Shown: in pieces, positions 11,339-22,969 of the stretch
Position numbering within the stretch: position 1 is the first letter of the stretch
How the letters are laid out: the number at the start of each line of letters is the position of its first letter
NCBI GenBank assembly: GCA_036172665.1
Contig: CM069874.1
Coordinates: forward strand, 53,612,707-53,676,706
Reading direction: 5' to 3'
Length of the DNA: 64,000 bases
Source of the DNA: Prosopocoilus inquinatus
Lineage: Eukaryota; Arthropoda; Insecta; Coleoptera; Lucanidae
Notes under the pieces: generated by a model
What the model saw: only the letters and a program-made list of their open reading frames with translations
Database searches by the model: none
What the model was told of the DNA's origin: nothing
Made by a program: the position numbers and the translations under genes

Positions 11339-12840
11339 TGCTCAACGGAATTTATGTCGTCACGTGACGTGACGTAACAAATTACTTACCCAAACCTTCC
11401 CCTCTGGATCAAGGCAACCTTCTGATACACTGTCCAGCTCTACCAACCTTGCATTTCATTCACTTTTCATTATTTTAGCGCTTCAGAAATGAAAGAAAAC
11501 ATATTTTCTTTTACTTCATTTTCCTTTTATTGAATATACCTATAGTTTTCAACATCTTCCAATTTGTAAATTTTTTCTTTAAAAAAAAATTGTAGAACAA
11601 CAACACCTCCATAATCAAATCAGTTTGGACTCAAATCTGTGTTTTTTCGTGATCATGCAAAACCGAGCTTTTCGTTGAAGCGAAATTTCTAAAACATGTT
11701 TGAACAGACAAGGTAGTTTTTTTCTGTTACGGCGCACTAACAATAAATTGAAATTAAACAAATTCCTAACGAGAAATTTGCTTCGTTAACCCACTTAAAA
11801 ACTCCCGTTGTTTGCGCGAAAATACACGTGTCAAAATGCCGCTAACAACTCTGTTTACTACGCGTTTATGATTCACGACACGAAATTTTTCTTCTTCACT
11901 TCGTTGGCTCTATGTTCCCTACATTCTTTTGTAATTAAAATTCTTAACTAAGTGCCCAGGAGGTCGCGAACAAACGCAGGTGAAATGTGTGTACTTTTCT
12001 GCCGTTGTCCGCTTTATAAGGTGGCTTTCAATTACGCTAACTAAAAAGCTAACGCAACAGCTTTAACCATTTGTTTAAATACTTTAAAATAAATACTTTT
12101 ATGAATTCGAGGTCTGCAAATAATAATCGTGGACTAATTTCAAATACTTTAATTAAAAACTTTCGGTTTTCACTATAAACGTACAAGTTTTTTTTCCTAA
12201 ATGTTGCGCGCTATCTAGAGGCGTTATTTTAGGAGTTAGAGAAAAGCTTTAAAAAACAAAAGATGTAGAGCTTTATGCTTATTATCTTTTAGAATTATCA
12301 CAAGAAAGCGCTCCGCAAATTGAAGAAAAAAATACAATTTTTGTTTTTTAAATGCAACAGCCAGTATATTGTTCGGTATGTACTGATATTTTAAACGGTC
12401 CCTCCAAATATCATGGTATATACATATATATTTCAAATCGTCTTCGTTTTAACAAAGACTACAAAGAAAATGAAGGTTTATTAACAAGAACTGATGTAAG
12501 TTTAAAGATTCTGTATTTTTAATAATAATTAGTTATAATATATTTCCAATTTATAGTTTACACTTGAAAATGTCGTTAAGTCGACGAAACCGGTCGTGAT
12601 TGAAGAAAATAAAAAGAATTGTAGAAAGACTCAGCTTTTCAATTATATTAAAGACTATACCGGCTATTTCATTTAAAAACACAAAAATTGTATATGTTTC
12701 TTACTTAAATTTTCGTTGCGTTTTTGTTTTTTCAGATAACTCTAAGTTGTTGCAAAGCGCAAAGCGTTTCTGTTTCAGTAACTAAACACGAAGATTTTAC
12801 AAATGCGCTTTGCATTTCATCACCCTTGCAAAGTAAACTA
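11339..12840. other. Interval without recognisable gene
   Basis: AT-rich with a few CpG-containing words, such as the palindromic GTCACGTGACGTGACG near 11357. Open frames are short and have no family resemblance. No repeats of this stretch are seen elsewhere in the window. Confidence 0.4.
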
Positions 12841-13499
12841 ACTTAACCTGAAACAGTCGTGCATGTTTAGATTCTCTGGACATGCTCTAGAGCTGTGAAT
12901 GTTCGAATGTGACGTCTGTAGTGTTGCCATACGTCTGGATTTTCCCTTAACATGTCCTGGTTTTACGACAGTCCGAAATTGTCCGGACGGATTTTGATAA
13001 CTGGTACGAGTTTTCGTTAGGATCCAAACCCATAACTGACAGATTTTATCGACATTTTTAAGTAGCTTTGAGATGGCAACCCTACGTCTATCAAAAAAAT
13101 AAAAAAATAAAAAAACAGGAAGCAATAAGCAAGAAACTTACCGTGTTGGAAGTCATTAAACATAAGACGATTTTATTCGGAAGTTTTTGTGGTAATAAAC
13201 TAGTCAAAGTTAAAAAGAAAACAGATGGAGTGAGGTCTTAAACAAAGCAAAATCTTTGGGATTAGTTTCGGCGGGTAGAAATTTTTTTATTTGTAGTTTG
13301 GAAATCGCGTTCATTAGTAAGTTTCCTAGATTTTACGGACGAGCAATTTTTCTTAGTTAATAAGTGTTTAACTAGGTACAGTCGAGAGCAATAAATTTTA
13401 GTCGTCACTGTCAACATCAATCGAAACGTTTGTACCGGACCGGAACGGACAATGTGAAACTCGAATGCAACAGCATTTTAGAATTGTCCGAAAATGGTT

Positions 13500-13750
13500 A
13501 AGTTCAGGTTTGCAACAGAACTTAAACAGGGGTGCAACCTGAGCCCTCTACTTTCTGTTATACTCCTAGATGAAGAGTTGTAAAAAAAAAACTTTATGTT
13601 AACGCAGGTAGATACAGATTTCAGTTTATAAATAAACCAGAGTGTCATCTGAGAATATGAAATGAAAAGCCGTTGAGTTTAACGTACGCAACAGGGGTGC
13701 AACCTGGGCCCACTACTTTTGATTATTGTGTTTATTAATGAGATGTAAGT
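13500..13750 (+). pseudogene. Two LINE reverse-transcriptase motif fragments in tandem
   Basis: At about 13513-13585 the frame reads ATELKQGCNLSPLLSVILL-DEEL, and at about 13685-13746 it reads QQGCNLGPLLLIIVFINEM. Both match the conserved reverse-transcriptase block around Q-G-C-x-L-S-P-L-L-F that precedes the catalytic YADD in non-LTR elements. The two share the DNA word CAGGGGTGCAACCTG. The rest of the domain is missing, so these are short relics, either duplicated locally or from two insertions. Confidence 0.55.
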
Positions 13751-14740
13751 TGAGCACAATGGACTTCAGCATTAACTGCATGGACATTTGAGACAAGTTT
13801 AAAAAATGGTTTACGCCAAAGATATTCTACTACATTATTTTTCTTCCAAAACAATTTTTGCTAACTACTGGAACTAATACTCCTAGGATGAAGCTATTGT
13901 CATGACAGTAAAGATTCTTAAAAAAATCACATTTCTTCGTAAGTCATGATTGTCAAAAAAAACGCTCGAATTCGTTTAAAATATGTAAATTTTTTGTAGA
14001 ACGTGTAATAATCTTACCACGCCCTCTCAAGTAATCAAATAACTGAATTGAATACTCCCAACTCGACTGACAATCGAAATGTCGTAATAACCGGATTTTC
14101 TTTAATAAATTGCAAAAGAAATCTTGGTTAATCTTTAAAGAGAACGACTCTTTCAACGAGTAAATTTGCCATTTCTAAATTTTGTAAATTAGCTTTGGAC
14201 ATGTCTTCCCCGTTAAGGTACCTTCGTTCGCAAATATTTAAAGCCACTTGTGCAGCGGTATTCTCCTTCTTAAACTCGTATAAGAACAGTTCAAGAATTC
14301 ATCGCTTTTGGTTCTTCATATGTTTGATTCGTATGATGCGTATTAACAGATCGTAATGGCTTTTGCAAATAGGTAAAAAGACCTGCCGGAAGTCTCAGCC
14401 ATTTGGCAAATTTCTGCATGCCGAAGGAAATTAATTCAGTTCATATTCATATTCATCTTCACGAAGTATTAAAAAAGAATCGATCTTACAAATTACAGAT
14501 TCAATTAATTCGATTACGAAATCTTCCGGTCAATCAACATTTTAAACCCGCCTGGATTTATTAGAACAATGTAACCTCACTCCAAGTAAGTAATTATATT
14601 TTTAAGTATTTTCAAATTATAGGCCGACGATTATAATTACCGGACGAAAAATGTGCCTTAAAATTGCGGATTAAGTTAAATAATTACATCATCGTCATCC
14701 ATCGTTTTATTTTTCACAAGTAATAAATAAATTGCGTTTC
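13751..14740. other. AT-rich interval, nothing assignable
   Basis: No reading frame with family resemblance and no repeat recognised. The minus-strand frame at 13953-14156 looks like a chance ORF. Confidence 0.4.
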
Positions 14741-14744
14741 CATT

Positions 14745-15122
14745 TTTTAAGTGTTTTTACAACGCCGACCGCCTCTTCGATTGACGCGGGCAGTATTTAA
14801 ATAAATGTAACAATAATTCCCTCAGTGAATTAAAATTTTAAATAAAATAATTACTAAACGATACTAGTGATTATTGATTGATTATGAAACCTACGAAATG
14901 GGTTTGAATACGGAACTCAGCGCGGTGTCGATGTCGACTATAGGAAGGCGTTGCGACCTTGCTAGTATTTCTCTCTCGCACATATCAACAGTTCCAAACA
15001 AGTGGAACCTCCGAAATTTTTTTGCTATAGTACGGTAACCACCGGAAAATGCGCCCGGAACCCATGTACTTATACTGAGGTTTTTTTTTTTAATTTGCAC
15101 GCAGTAAAAGAACACTTGTATA
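14745..15122 (-). repeat. ACAGGGTG-family repeat, copy C (5' truncated or diverged)
   Basis: Read on the minus strand it begins GTGTTCTTTTACTGCGTGC and continues with AACCTCAGTATAAGTAC, TACCGTACTATAGC, CCACTTGTTTGGAACTGTTG and GAGGCGGTCGGCGTT. All of these align with copies A (16835) and B (53785). The first two words are the terminal inverted repeat and its flank. Copy C is the most diverged of the three. There is no transposase frame. Confidence 0.7.
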
Positions 15123-15161
15123 TTATTTAAAGAAGCGCACTCTTCAATTTGCAAATAAAAA

Positions 15162-15272
15162 GTTGTCATCCTGCACTAGTATACACTCTAGTATTTGAAT
15201 CTTGTTGTAACCTCATACATTAATACGAGACAAAGATACTTGAATGTGCACTAGTGCAGAATAACAAACATA
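15162..15272. mobile_element. Short palindromic MITE (CCTGCACTAGTG family), copy 1
   Basis: Ends GTTGTCATCCTGCACTAGTA and, in reverse complement, GTTTGTTATTCTGCACTAGT. The same family occurs at 27964-28055. About 110 bp long with no coding capacity. Confidence 0.6.
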
Positions 15273-16830
15273 CGTAATGAAGAAAAACGACATTTTTTTC
15301 CAAACAACCTAATACATCAAGGCAAATAAGAAATATATTAGTTACTAAGTGAGAGTATTATATTTTTTTTTCACGCAATTACACGTGTGTTTTGATTGAG
15401 ATAAACATCACGATCTACTGACAAAAAAAACATGATCCGAGTTCATTATCGGATGAATTTAATTGCGGAGGACTTATGCGAGATTAAAAAAAAACTGCGT
15501 AACAGAAATTGTTTATCAGAAAGACAGAGGCAGCAACAAAAATACTACGGTATCTTCTTGTCGCGTGTGTGCGCGAGGTCGTACGGAAATAAATACTCGC
15601 GAATTCAGCCCCACGTGTCATTGCCAAAACGAAAATACTGACAAGTACGTATGTGCACGAGTGCAAACAAACAATCATCAAAACAAACTCTTCGAGGCTA
15701 CTTTGACGCTGTAGTTCTAATTAATTCGTTCGTTAATGCGTGTTTTTTTTTTTCCGGCACGTGCTAACCTGACCCTTGATTTCAGAGGATTTACAAATGT
15801 TTATTCGTAAATTTGTATATTCGTGCTTTTATTTATTACTCCTATAATTTAATACACCAAGATGGTTGGATTCGTTCATTCACTGTAACCTAACGTTGTT
15901 ACTACTATTTAACATTTTTTAATTACAAGGTCAATAAACATTTGTTTTAGAAATGTATTTAATTCATTAGAGATAACTTTATTTTTGGTTAACTGTTGAA
16001 TAAACACGGAAGTATTTGTTGAATATCTTTCCTGAATCAGTGACATTCAAGATAAGGTCGACTGGCCGACATCGACACCAGTCAGGAAATTTCAGAGTGA
16101 AGGATTTTCTTTCAAATTGAATATTAGAAACATTTAAATGAACTGATACAATTAATTGTCGTTCCTTAAACGGATTAACAAAAATAAAATTCAAGTACGA
16201 TATAATAATATAGATACAAAAAGCTTAACTATCATTCGCTTGTAGTACGATATACCTTCGTGTAAAATAAAGTATTATAATTATTAATACTAATACCAAG
16301 TTCACAAATCAACTCAAAAACGAATATTCAAAAAATTACATCCACACAAATAAGTATCTTTTTTTTTTAAGGGCAAGGGAGGATGAACTGAATGTGAGAC
16401 GAACTATCTACTGATTTTTTCGTATAAATGCCTTGACGTATCTTTTCAATAATTACTTTTAAATTAATTTTTTAACATTATTTTGAATATTATGATTTTT
16501 TGAGCAATGAAAGTATAAGAAAGAAAAAAGTGTACAAAGAAACGAACGTTTGTGATTGCCAAAATTCGAAAATAAAAAATACTCCTATATAAAATAGATA
16601 TTAAAAGATTAATGAAATGAATTTAAATGGTCACATTTTCAGAAATTTTCAGAATAAAAAGAAACTAATCGATAATAGTAGTAGTAGTAGATTTAATATG
16701 TATACAAAGGATCATGTCAATTACACTAAAATAAAATGTAAATAATAATAAGGCAAAAAAAAAATACAGAAATGAGCTAAAAATACAGCCAAATTGCAAA
16801 TAAAAAATTACAAGAAGAAGAAAAGTGTTA
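15273..16830. other. Interval without recognisable gene
   Basis: Contains overlapping small frames around 15432-15714 with no family resemblance, a (TAG)n run near 16677-16689 and A-rich tracts. No repeat family from elsewhere in the window is identified here. Confidence 0.4.
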
Positions 16831-16834
16831 ATAT

Positions 16835-17746
16835 ACAGGGTGCTCTTTTACTGTGTACAAATAAAAAAAAAAACCTCAGTATAAGTACACGAAATGCTAC
16901 CTTTTGCGGGTATTTTTTGGTGGCTACCGTATCATAGCCAAAAAATTTTGGATGGACCACTTGTTTCGAACTGTTGAAATATGCGAGAAAGATAGGAAGG
17001 TCAACTTCGCCTTCGTCTCGGTATGAACACCGATAATGCACTCGATTCTCGACGCAGCGTTTTGTAATAATAATCACTGATATCGTTTATTAATCATTTT
17101 AAATTTTAATTAACTGAGCGAAGTAATATGTTTTGTGATATCAACTATCGACGAATAAATTTATGGACCAATTAGGCAAGCGCGTTAAAAATGTTCTTCC
17201 TTCACCCTTTTACGTAAATAAACTTTTACTGTAATCTCGCTGCTAGCTATAAAAGTATTACTACTTACGGTCCATGGAAAAAAAGTAAATTTTTCTAAGT
17301 CTATTAAAAATAATATGGAATGAGAAATTACAATTTGTTTGTACCTCGCTTTTAATTTGTTCGGCAATTACGAACCGTAGATTCTTGAATTGCACTAGAT
17401 TTCAATTTAAAAATACTTAAACTTGTAATTACTTGCAGTGAAGTTAATTTTAATTGTAAACGTTTTGATTGACCAGTTGATCGGAGCTGCTGATTTACGT
17501 CGTTCGTGCACAAGATCAAGTAAAATACTGACCCTGGCCTACTTTGGCTGCTTCGGGTCATTATTGAAAAGACGGCCGCGTTACACTTTTACTATGCCAG
17601 CAGTTCTCAAACGGTTTAGTGAAAATCTGCCACTGCATTTTTCTCGAAAACTATAAAACTTTTGTTAAGAACTTATGAGTTCAATCGTTGCTATTTATGA
17701 TGATATATTACACGTTTAAATATTTGTACACAGTAAAAGAACACTC
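16835..17746 (+). mobile_element. ACAGGGTG-family element, copy A, with both TIRs
   Basis: The left end is ACAGGGTGCTCTTTTACTGT followed by GTACAAATA. The right end in reverse complement is GAGTGTTCTTTTACTGTGTA followed by CAAATA, giving an inverted repeat of about 26 bp with two or three mismatches. The interior, about 0.9 kb, aligns over almost its full length with copy B at 53785-54610 and partly with copy C at 14745-15122. No transposase frame exists, so it is a non-autonomous DNA element. The right end lies only a few bases from the left end of the next element at 17751. Confidence 0.8.
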
Positions 17747-17750
17747 AGTA

Positions 17751-18010
17751 CAGTGACCGGCAGAAAGTTGGACACACATGGGAACTTTTTAATGCTGGTT
17801 TTTCAGAAAAATTTATTCTTTATGCAATTTTCTCCACCTTCCCGGATTCAAAATGCACGCATCAAAGTTTGAACACCTCTTGTAATATACCGAGGATCAA
17901 ACATCAAAATGTTTTGAAATCGACATTAGCGTAAAGCATCTTTATTTTTCACGATTCGCGGAAATAATATTTGGAAAAGTTATTCAAAATTGACACGAAA
18001 CCTCAAATAT
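17751..18010 (+). repeat. Left long terminal inverted repeat
   Basis: About 260 bp matching the inverted right end at 22700-22966 at roughly 70 percent by eye. It includes CAGAAAAATTTATTCTTTA (left) against CAGAAAATTTTATTCTTTA (right). Confidence 0.7.
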
Positions 18011-18119
18011 GGCTGTCTTCTGTGGAAAAAAGAAGTTTCTTCAGGTGTGATATGAATATACTTTGAGATTTGTTTTTTACTCAACTACGAACTATATTTT
18101 ATGACAACATGATACCCCA

Positions 18120-18430
18120 AAAATTATATAAAACAGCGACATCCTACAATCGCTTTTTGACCTGACATTGCAGTAGGATAACAAATTGAAGCGGATTTGC
18201 TACATAATAAGCTACCCCATGCAAGGCGACCATGCTTGCTGTCACACCATAATGAAAGTTTTAAAAATTCGAATAAATTGGACAAGTCGTTTTTGGTCTG
18301 CAGTGGGAATGTCGAGCTGCGTCTCTGCTGACGAAGCCCCAAGCAGGGCTGAAACAGCAGTACAGAGGATACGTGAGGCATCCACTGTAATTAAAAGCGA
18401 TTTGCAACAAAATTTTTTAATGCATTAATG
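18120..18430 (+). repeat. Hammerhead-carrying repeat, copy 1
   Basis: Starts near AGCGACATCCTACAATCGC, continues through CATTGCAGTAGGATA, AATTGAAGCGG and CCATGCAAGGCGACCATGCT, then the hammerhead hairpin. The same order occurs on the minus strand at 39970-40245. The last part alone occurs at 52591-52740. A further scrap (GGCTGCTAGAGATTTTCACT) lies near 18484. No reverse transcriptase frame is visible next to it. Confidence 0.75.
18322..18368 (+). ncRNA. Hammerhead ribozyme, copy 1, complete core
   Basis: Core elements in order: CTGACGA (18328-18334); stem II AGCCC/GGGCT (18335-18339, 18346-18350) with loop CAAGCA; GAAA (18351-18354); a minimal stem III of A-U plus C-G closed by loop AGCA (18356-18359); and cleavage triplet GTA (18360-18362), so the cut is predicted after 18362. 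Stem I is TCTCTG (18322-18327) with CAGAGG (18363-18368, last pair G-U). It belongs to the short-stem-III type-I hammerheads known from Penelope-like elements and some SINEs. The outer part of stem I is degenerate, but imperfect pairing resumes further out (18281-18305 with about 18385-18412). Confidence 0.82.
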
Positions 18431-19640
18431 TGAGTGCTTGTCTTTTTACCATTCTAATAAGCTTTAAGCAAGAAATATTGGCGAGGCTGCTAGAGATTTT
18501 CACTGCAATTAAAAAACAAAATTTCCAAAAATTATACTTTTGTGACAAAAATTTTTTTTCATCATAAGGGATGAGAAGAGAATGTGTGTCAATTTTGTTT
18601 GAGGCATCAAATAAGGTTATGAAGTGGCTGACTTAATGAGATATTTCCGCCAAACTTATCGTAAAAAAATGACGGAGGCAAATAGAAAAGCACACGACAA
18701 CTCAAATTGCACTCCAAAGGCGCTACTAGTATACTACTATATTTTTATATTAACAAATGTTGTTATGGTGAAAATAACTACCTAAACGAATTAAGGAAAA
18801 TGTATGTGGCTTATTTATTTTCTAATTTGCTTTCTGTGATCATGTTTTAACGAATTTTATCAGTTTTACTTTTATCTGCTTAGTCAATGCACATAATTAA
18901 ATTTTAAATTAGAAAATTCAGAAATTTTTGATTCCCAATAGCGAATATCACCTGAAAATGGAAAACACACTTTGCAGGATTGGCAACACTGGCAACCACG
19001 TACTTGTGATGATTAGGAAGAGGCAAGAAACTGAGCAGGTCTCTGCAAGTAATACATTCGGATTATCGAGGTAGCGTTCGGATTGTCAGGTCACGATTTC
19101 GGTGTTCGGATTATTAAATGTTCGAATTAAAGTGTGTTCAAGTTATAGTGGTTCCACTGTATAAAATTACCGAATTTTATGATTCTCTGATAATAGATAT
19201 ACAAGATATTTAAGATTTCCGAAATTGAAAATTTTAAATGAATAGACGAAATTTTTTTGCACATTTCAGAGACCTCAATATACCCCAACTTTTTTATAAT
19301 TTAACCTTCTTTGCATTCCTTATACAGTGTCTTTCAAAAAGTGTGCTACAAATGGGATTTTTTTTATTATCGATTTTTATAAAAATTTATTGATGCAGGA
19401 CGCTTTTGCATCTCTTAAAATCAAATTGGAAACTGTCAAATGAAATTTTTCCTGAACGGTATACAGCGTGGACACTGAGAAATGAAGACAATGCATTCCG
19501 AAACTTTGTGCTTTTTTGTAGCATGATAGCAAATCATTCAAATAATCACTCAGAACCAAACGAAATAATTGAAAAATAAGAACGAATTTCGTGTTTTTCT
19601 ATTTATTTTACCTTAGCGGACATTTTAATCCCACTAGTAT
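18431..19640. other. Interval without recognisable gene
   Basis: AT-rich interior of the long-TIR structure. No coding frame with family resemblance. TTCGGATTATCGAGGTAGCG near 19058 and nearby phrases look like degenerate repeats of unknown origin. Confidence 0.4.
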
Positions 19641-19733
19641 TTCTTAATGTAGTGTGAAGAAAGCGTGGTTCACAATAAATTGATTTGATTGATTTTGTTT
19701 TGAGGTAGACATAGTTTGCCTGGTAACTAACAA

Positions 19734-19822
19734 AACCATCCTATAAGGAGGGTATCAAAGTAAGTATTACAAGCACAGAACCATCCTGTAAGGAGGGTAT
19801 TAAAATCAGCTGTGCAAGCAGT
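19734..19822 (+). repeat. Two-copy 45-bp tandem repeat
   Basis: AACCATCCTATAAGGAGGGT at 19734 recurs as AACCATCCTGTAAGGAGGGT at 19779. The period is 45 bases and the two copies also share an ACAAGCA/GCAAGCA ending. No third copy is seen. Confidence 0.8.
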
Positions 19823-20512
19823 TATAGATGGAATTTGATCTTAACAATGGGTGTTACTCATAAATTAGTTAATCAAGAGCGTCCAACGGAGTCTACTCTG
19901 ACGTTAGACAAGTGACTGTATAGGCTTGGTACGATCTGTATACATATGTGGGGCTTACATAGCGCGTCCTAAATTATATTAACTAATTCTTTGAAATACA
20001 GTAGCTGACATGGTGTATACAGTATGTTTATTAAGACAAATTAAATTCTGCTTGCATTGATAGTCTACTCAAATAAAATAAAGATACGTTTTGATCATAC
20101 CTCGTATATAAAATGTGATGCCTTGCTTTCATATGTTTTTGATTATCAATTTCTGATTATTATATAACTGGACCTTACATGATACAAAAAAGAGCCTTAA
20201 TTCCAAACCACCCTGTACAGATGTCAAGCTTCTTGAAGCATTTAGTTCAAGAGTTCAAACAATCTAAAGATACTGATGTGACGTTCATGGTTGTTATGAC
20301 GTAAAAAATTAAATTTAATTAGTAACCTAGAGGGCATATTCTAATTCATGAAAATTAATCGCAAAGGATTTAAAAAAAAAATCGCGTTTCAAAACCATCC
20401 ACTTTTGAACTTCCAAAATATTATCTATTGTTTCTGATAATAATAAATGCATAGAATATAAAATCAAGAGTTACCCTGTATATAAGGCAAATGAAGAAAG
20501 TTCTGGATGACT

Positions 20513-20890
20513 CATACAGGGTGACAACTATTTAGAGGTCCACCATAAGAATCTTGTAAACTATAAGAGGTACAAGGAGGGGTAAATTACAAAAAAAGTT
20601 GCACTATTTTGCGGTCTATAAATATTTGCAAAAAAATCTCCATTCATTTGTGAAATATCTTCAAAAAACTAAAAATTCTCAATTTCGTAAATCTCGAATT
20701 TCTTCTTTATTTATTAACATAGAATTATTAAATTCCGTAATTTTCTAGGAGTATTAAATTCGATGGACAATGTAATACCGTCAGTAGAAATATGTTAGGA
20801 GCGACATACGATTGTCAACAGTTTTCATCACGTGATACACAAAATCGAGAATACGACGTACTTATGCTTTCGTTTTAAAACAAAATATTA
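20513..20890 (+). repeat. ACAGGGTGACAACT repeat (inverse copy at 58870-59460)
   Basis: ATACAGGGTGACAACTATTT, then CTATAAGAGGTACAAGG, GCACTATTTTGCGG, TCACGTGATACACAAAATCG and ACTTATGCTTTCGTTTTAAA. All of these occur in reverse order on the opposite strand at 58985-59450. It has no coding capacity and is probably a non-autonomous DNA element. Confidence 0.65.
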
Positions 20891-21059
20891 AGTTATTAAT
20901 AATGGTTTCAGATAATGTTTAATCAAGTAAGCGGATGCTTACAAACATCAAGAATTAAAATTATTATTAAATTAACAAATCTTATAAAATTGTAGGAATA
21001 ATTCATTTACATAAAATATGTTATTTTTTCTGTAAAAATCTTTAGTTTGAGGAATTAAC

Positions 21060-21912
21060 TATCAATGAAGTGAGAGATTTGATTTTCGAATTAAAGAATA
21101 AGGACTCGAAAGGTATGTACGGTTTAACTTCAAAAATAATTAAAACCATTGCACATCTTGTAGTCTCACCACTGACAAAGCTCTACATATAATGAATGTA
21201 TACATAAAAGAGTCTATCTAGAATCGCTGAAAGTTTCTAGTAACATACCCGTACACAAAAGCGGATGTATCGAGGAGCTGGCAAACTATAGTTCGACTTC
21301 CATTACTCCCCTATGGTCAAAAATCTTTGAAAATGCGTTAAAAAAAATAATGTGTTCTTTTTGAACAACAAAAAGTATTTACTGCATCCCAGTATGGTTT
21401 CAGGAAAGGCATCTGTGCAACTAATCTAATTAGTAAGCTCGTGATACTTGTTAATGATGCTTTCACTAAGGGACATCATGCGGAAACACTCTGCTGTGAT
21501 TTAATTCATGCGTTTCATTGTGTATCTATCGAAATCCTGATAAGAAAATTAGATTTCTATGAGATCAGAGAGAATTCCTTAAAACTTATAAGTTCCTATT
21601 TGCATGAGCGAAAACAGATGGTGTTACTTAATGGTGAGGTATATAAGGTATGGAGTTCCACAAGGATCAGTGCTGGGGCCGTTATTATTCCTCCTCTACG
21701 TCAACGACCTTCCTTGTGAAGTTCCTGGTATGAATTTGATTCTGTTCGCAGATGACACAACAGCAGTGAATACAAATCAGGACTTACGTGAACTCTCTGG
21801 TAAGATAGAGACTGCCCAGTTTAATCTAGACACTTGGTTTTTCGATAACAAGCCGAAGTTCCACGAAAATAAATCTCAGTTAATGTATACGAAAATGAGA
21901 AATATCATTTAA
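21060..21912 (+). pseudogene. Jockey-type LINE reverse transcriptase fragment
   Basis: The recognisable order of reverse-transcriptase blocks is spread over three frames. INEVRDLIFELKNKDSKGMYG (helper block before the fingers) is followed by IPVHKSG-like and CIEELANYSSTSITPLWSKI, SQYGFRKG, AETLCCDLIHAFHCVS (first catalytic aspartate), GVPQGSVLGPLLFLLYVNDL and LILFADDTTAV (the two catalytic aspartates). The frame after FADD stays open to about 21912. At least three frameshifts and several stops make it dead. The 5' endonuclease domain and 3' end are missing. Jockey-clade assignment rests on motif style. Confidence 0.82.
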
Positions 21913-22260
21913 CTGAGATATGTCAACTTGAAATTGACAACAAGCGTCTCATTTTACTATAATAATAATGATTTAATTCCTTAGCCACCTCTGGTGATGT
22001 AAAAATACGGTATTTTAGATTTGTTTTGTACACCCCTACATGTATTGTATTGTACTTTATCATAACCTAATTTTAGTAGACAAAGGTAGTAGCAAAGTGA
22101 TAGATAACGTAGTATAGCTAACGCTGTAAAGTTCTATCAGGCATTCTAAACTTGATAAAACGATATAAAGTTGTCTTAAACGCATTTTGAAACGCGTACA
22201 ATACAATTTTACATCATTTTAACCATTACAGAACAAGTATAATACAATGTTATACTAGCT
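21913..22260. other. Interval without recognisable gene
   Basis: AT-rich, with words such as ATAAAATACGATG that recur loosely near 22515 and 22685. No coding frame. Confidence 0.35.
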
Positions 22261-22267
22261 GCACTAA

Positions 22268-22473
22268 TGCCCGGTTTCTTAAACGATAAATAACTTTAGG
22301 TAAACATAAACTTTTCTTGATAGATAACTTTATGAAAAGTATAAATTGTTTACGATGCAATGTATACACTTTACCTACAGATAAAGTTTTGAGAAACGGT
22401 TTTTGGAAGTTATAGTGAATTTATCTTGAGTTTATCTCTACATAAAGTTATGTATCGTTTCAGAAACTGGGCA
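22268..22473. mobile_element. Palindromic MITE, TAA duplication
   Basis: 206 bp with ends TGCCCGGTTTCTTAAACGAT and, in reverse complement, TGCCCAGTTTCTGAAACGAT. TAA flanks it at 22265-22267 and 22474-22476. A Harbinger-type MITE with no reading frame. It is related by its ends to 9454-9580. Confidence 0.8.
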
Positions 22474-22699
22474 TAAGTTATTCTCTACTGCTGATTAATA
22501 AAATTGGGTCAGGATAAAATACGATGTAATACACACAAAATTGGAAAAAATCATTCGAAATACCGTATCTTATAAACCTGATGTAAAGTTGCTTTTTATA
22601 TGCATGTTAAAATAGGTATAATATCACCTTAAGTGACCAGCAATATTAGGTTATTCAGTACTTTGGGCTAATAGAGTTAGCATATGATAAAATACGATG

Positions 22700-22966
22700 C
22701 GATTGTATTAAGCAGCCACGATTTTATATTTGACACCTCATCATAATGTTTCTGAATAAATTTTTCCAATAATATGTTTGCGTATCTCGAGAAAATAAAG
22801 GTACCTTACTCTTATGTCGAATTCAAATCTTTGAAGAGATATTCAAACTTTGACGCGTGCATCTGGAATCTGGGCAGATGCGTAAGATTTCGTAAAGAAT
22901 AAAATTTTCTGAGAAATCAATAATAGAAAACAATCCCTTATGTATCTAACTTTCTGTCGGTCACTG
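22700..22966 (-). repeat. Right long terminal inverted repeat
   Basis: Inverted counterpart of 17751-18010. The outermost bases (reverse complement CAGTGACCGACAGAAAGTTA) abut TA at 22967-22968. Confidence 0.7.
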
Positions 22967-22969
22967 TAT

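Larger units (their letters stand above)
17751..22966. mobile_element. 5.2-kb long-TIR structure, TA duplications
   Basis: The left end CAGTGACCGGCAGAAAGTTG and the reverse complement of the right end CAGTGACCGACAGAAAGTTA are inverted and both are flanked by TA (17749-17750, 22967-22968). Similarity continues inward for about 260 bp on each side (17751-18010; 22700-22966), for example ATGCACGCATCAAAGTTTGA against ATGCACGCGTCAAAGTTTGA. TA targets and CAGT ends fit the Tc1/mariner superfamily, but no Tc1-type transposase lies inside. The interior instead holds unrelated insertions. It may be one foldback element bloated by insertions, or two separate copies in opposite orientation. Confidence 0.7.

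Noticed and set aside
12838..13125. 95-codon minus-strand frame with hydrophobic start
   Set aside because: Begins in a low-complexity AT tract (poly-Phe) and then reads unstructured sequence. No family resemblance.
18120..18500. Penelope-like coding region near the hammerheads
   Set aside because: Looked for a reverse transcriptase and GIY-YIG endonuclease within several kilobases of all three hammerhead copies. No such motifs are visible. The nearby RT at 21.1-21.9 kb has Jockey-type motifs.
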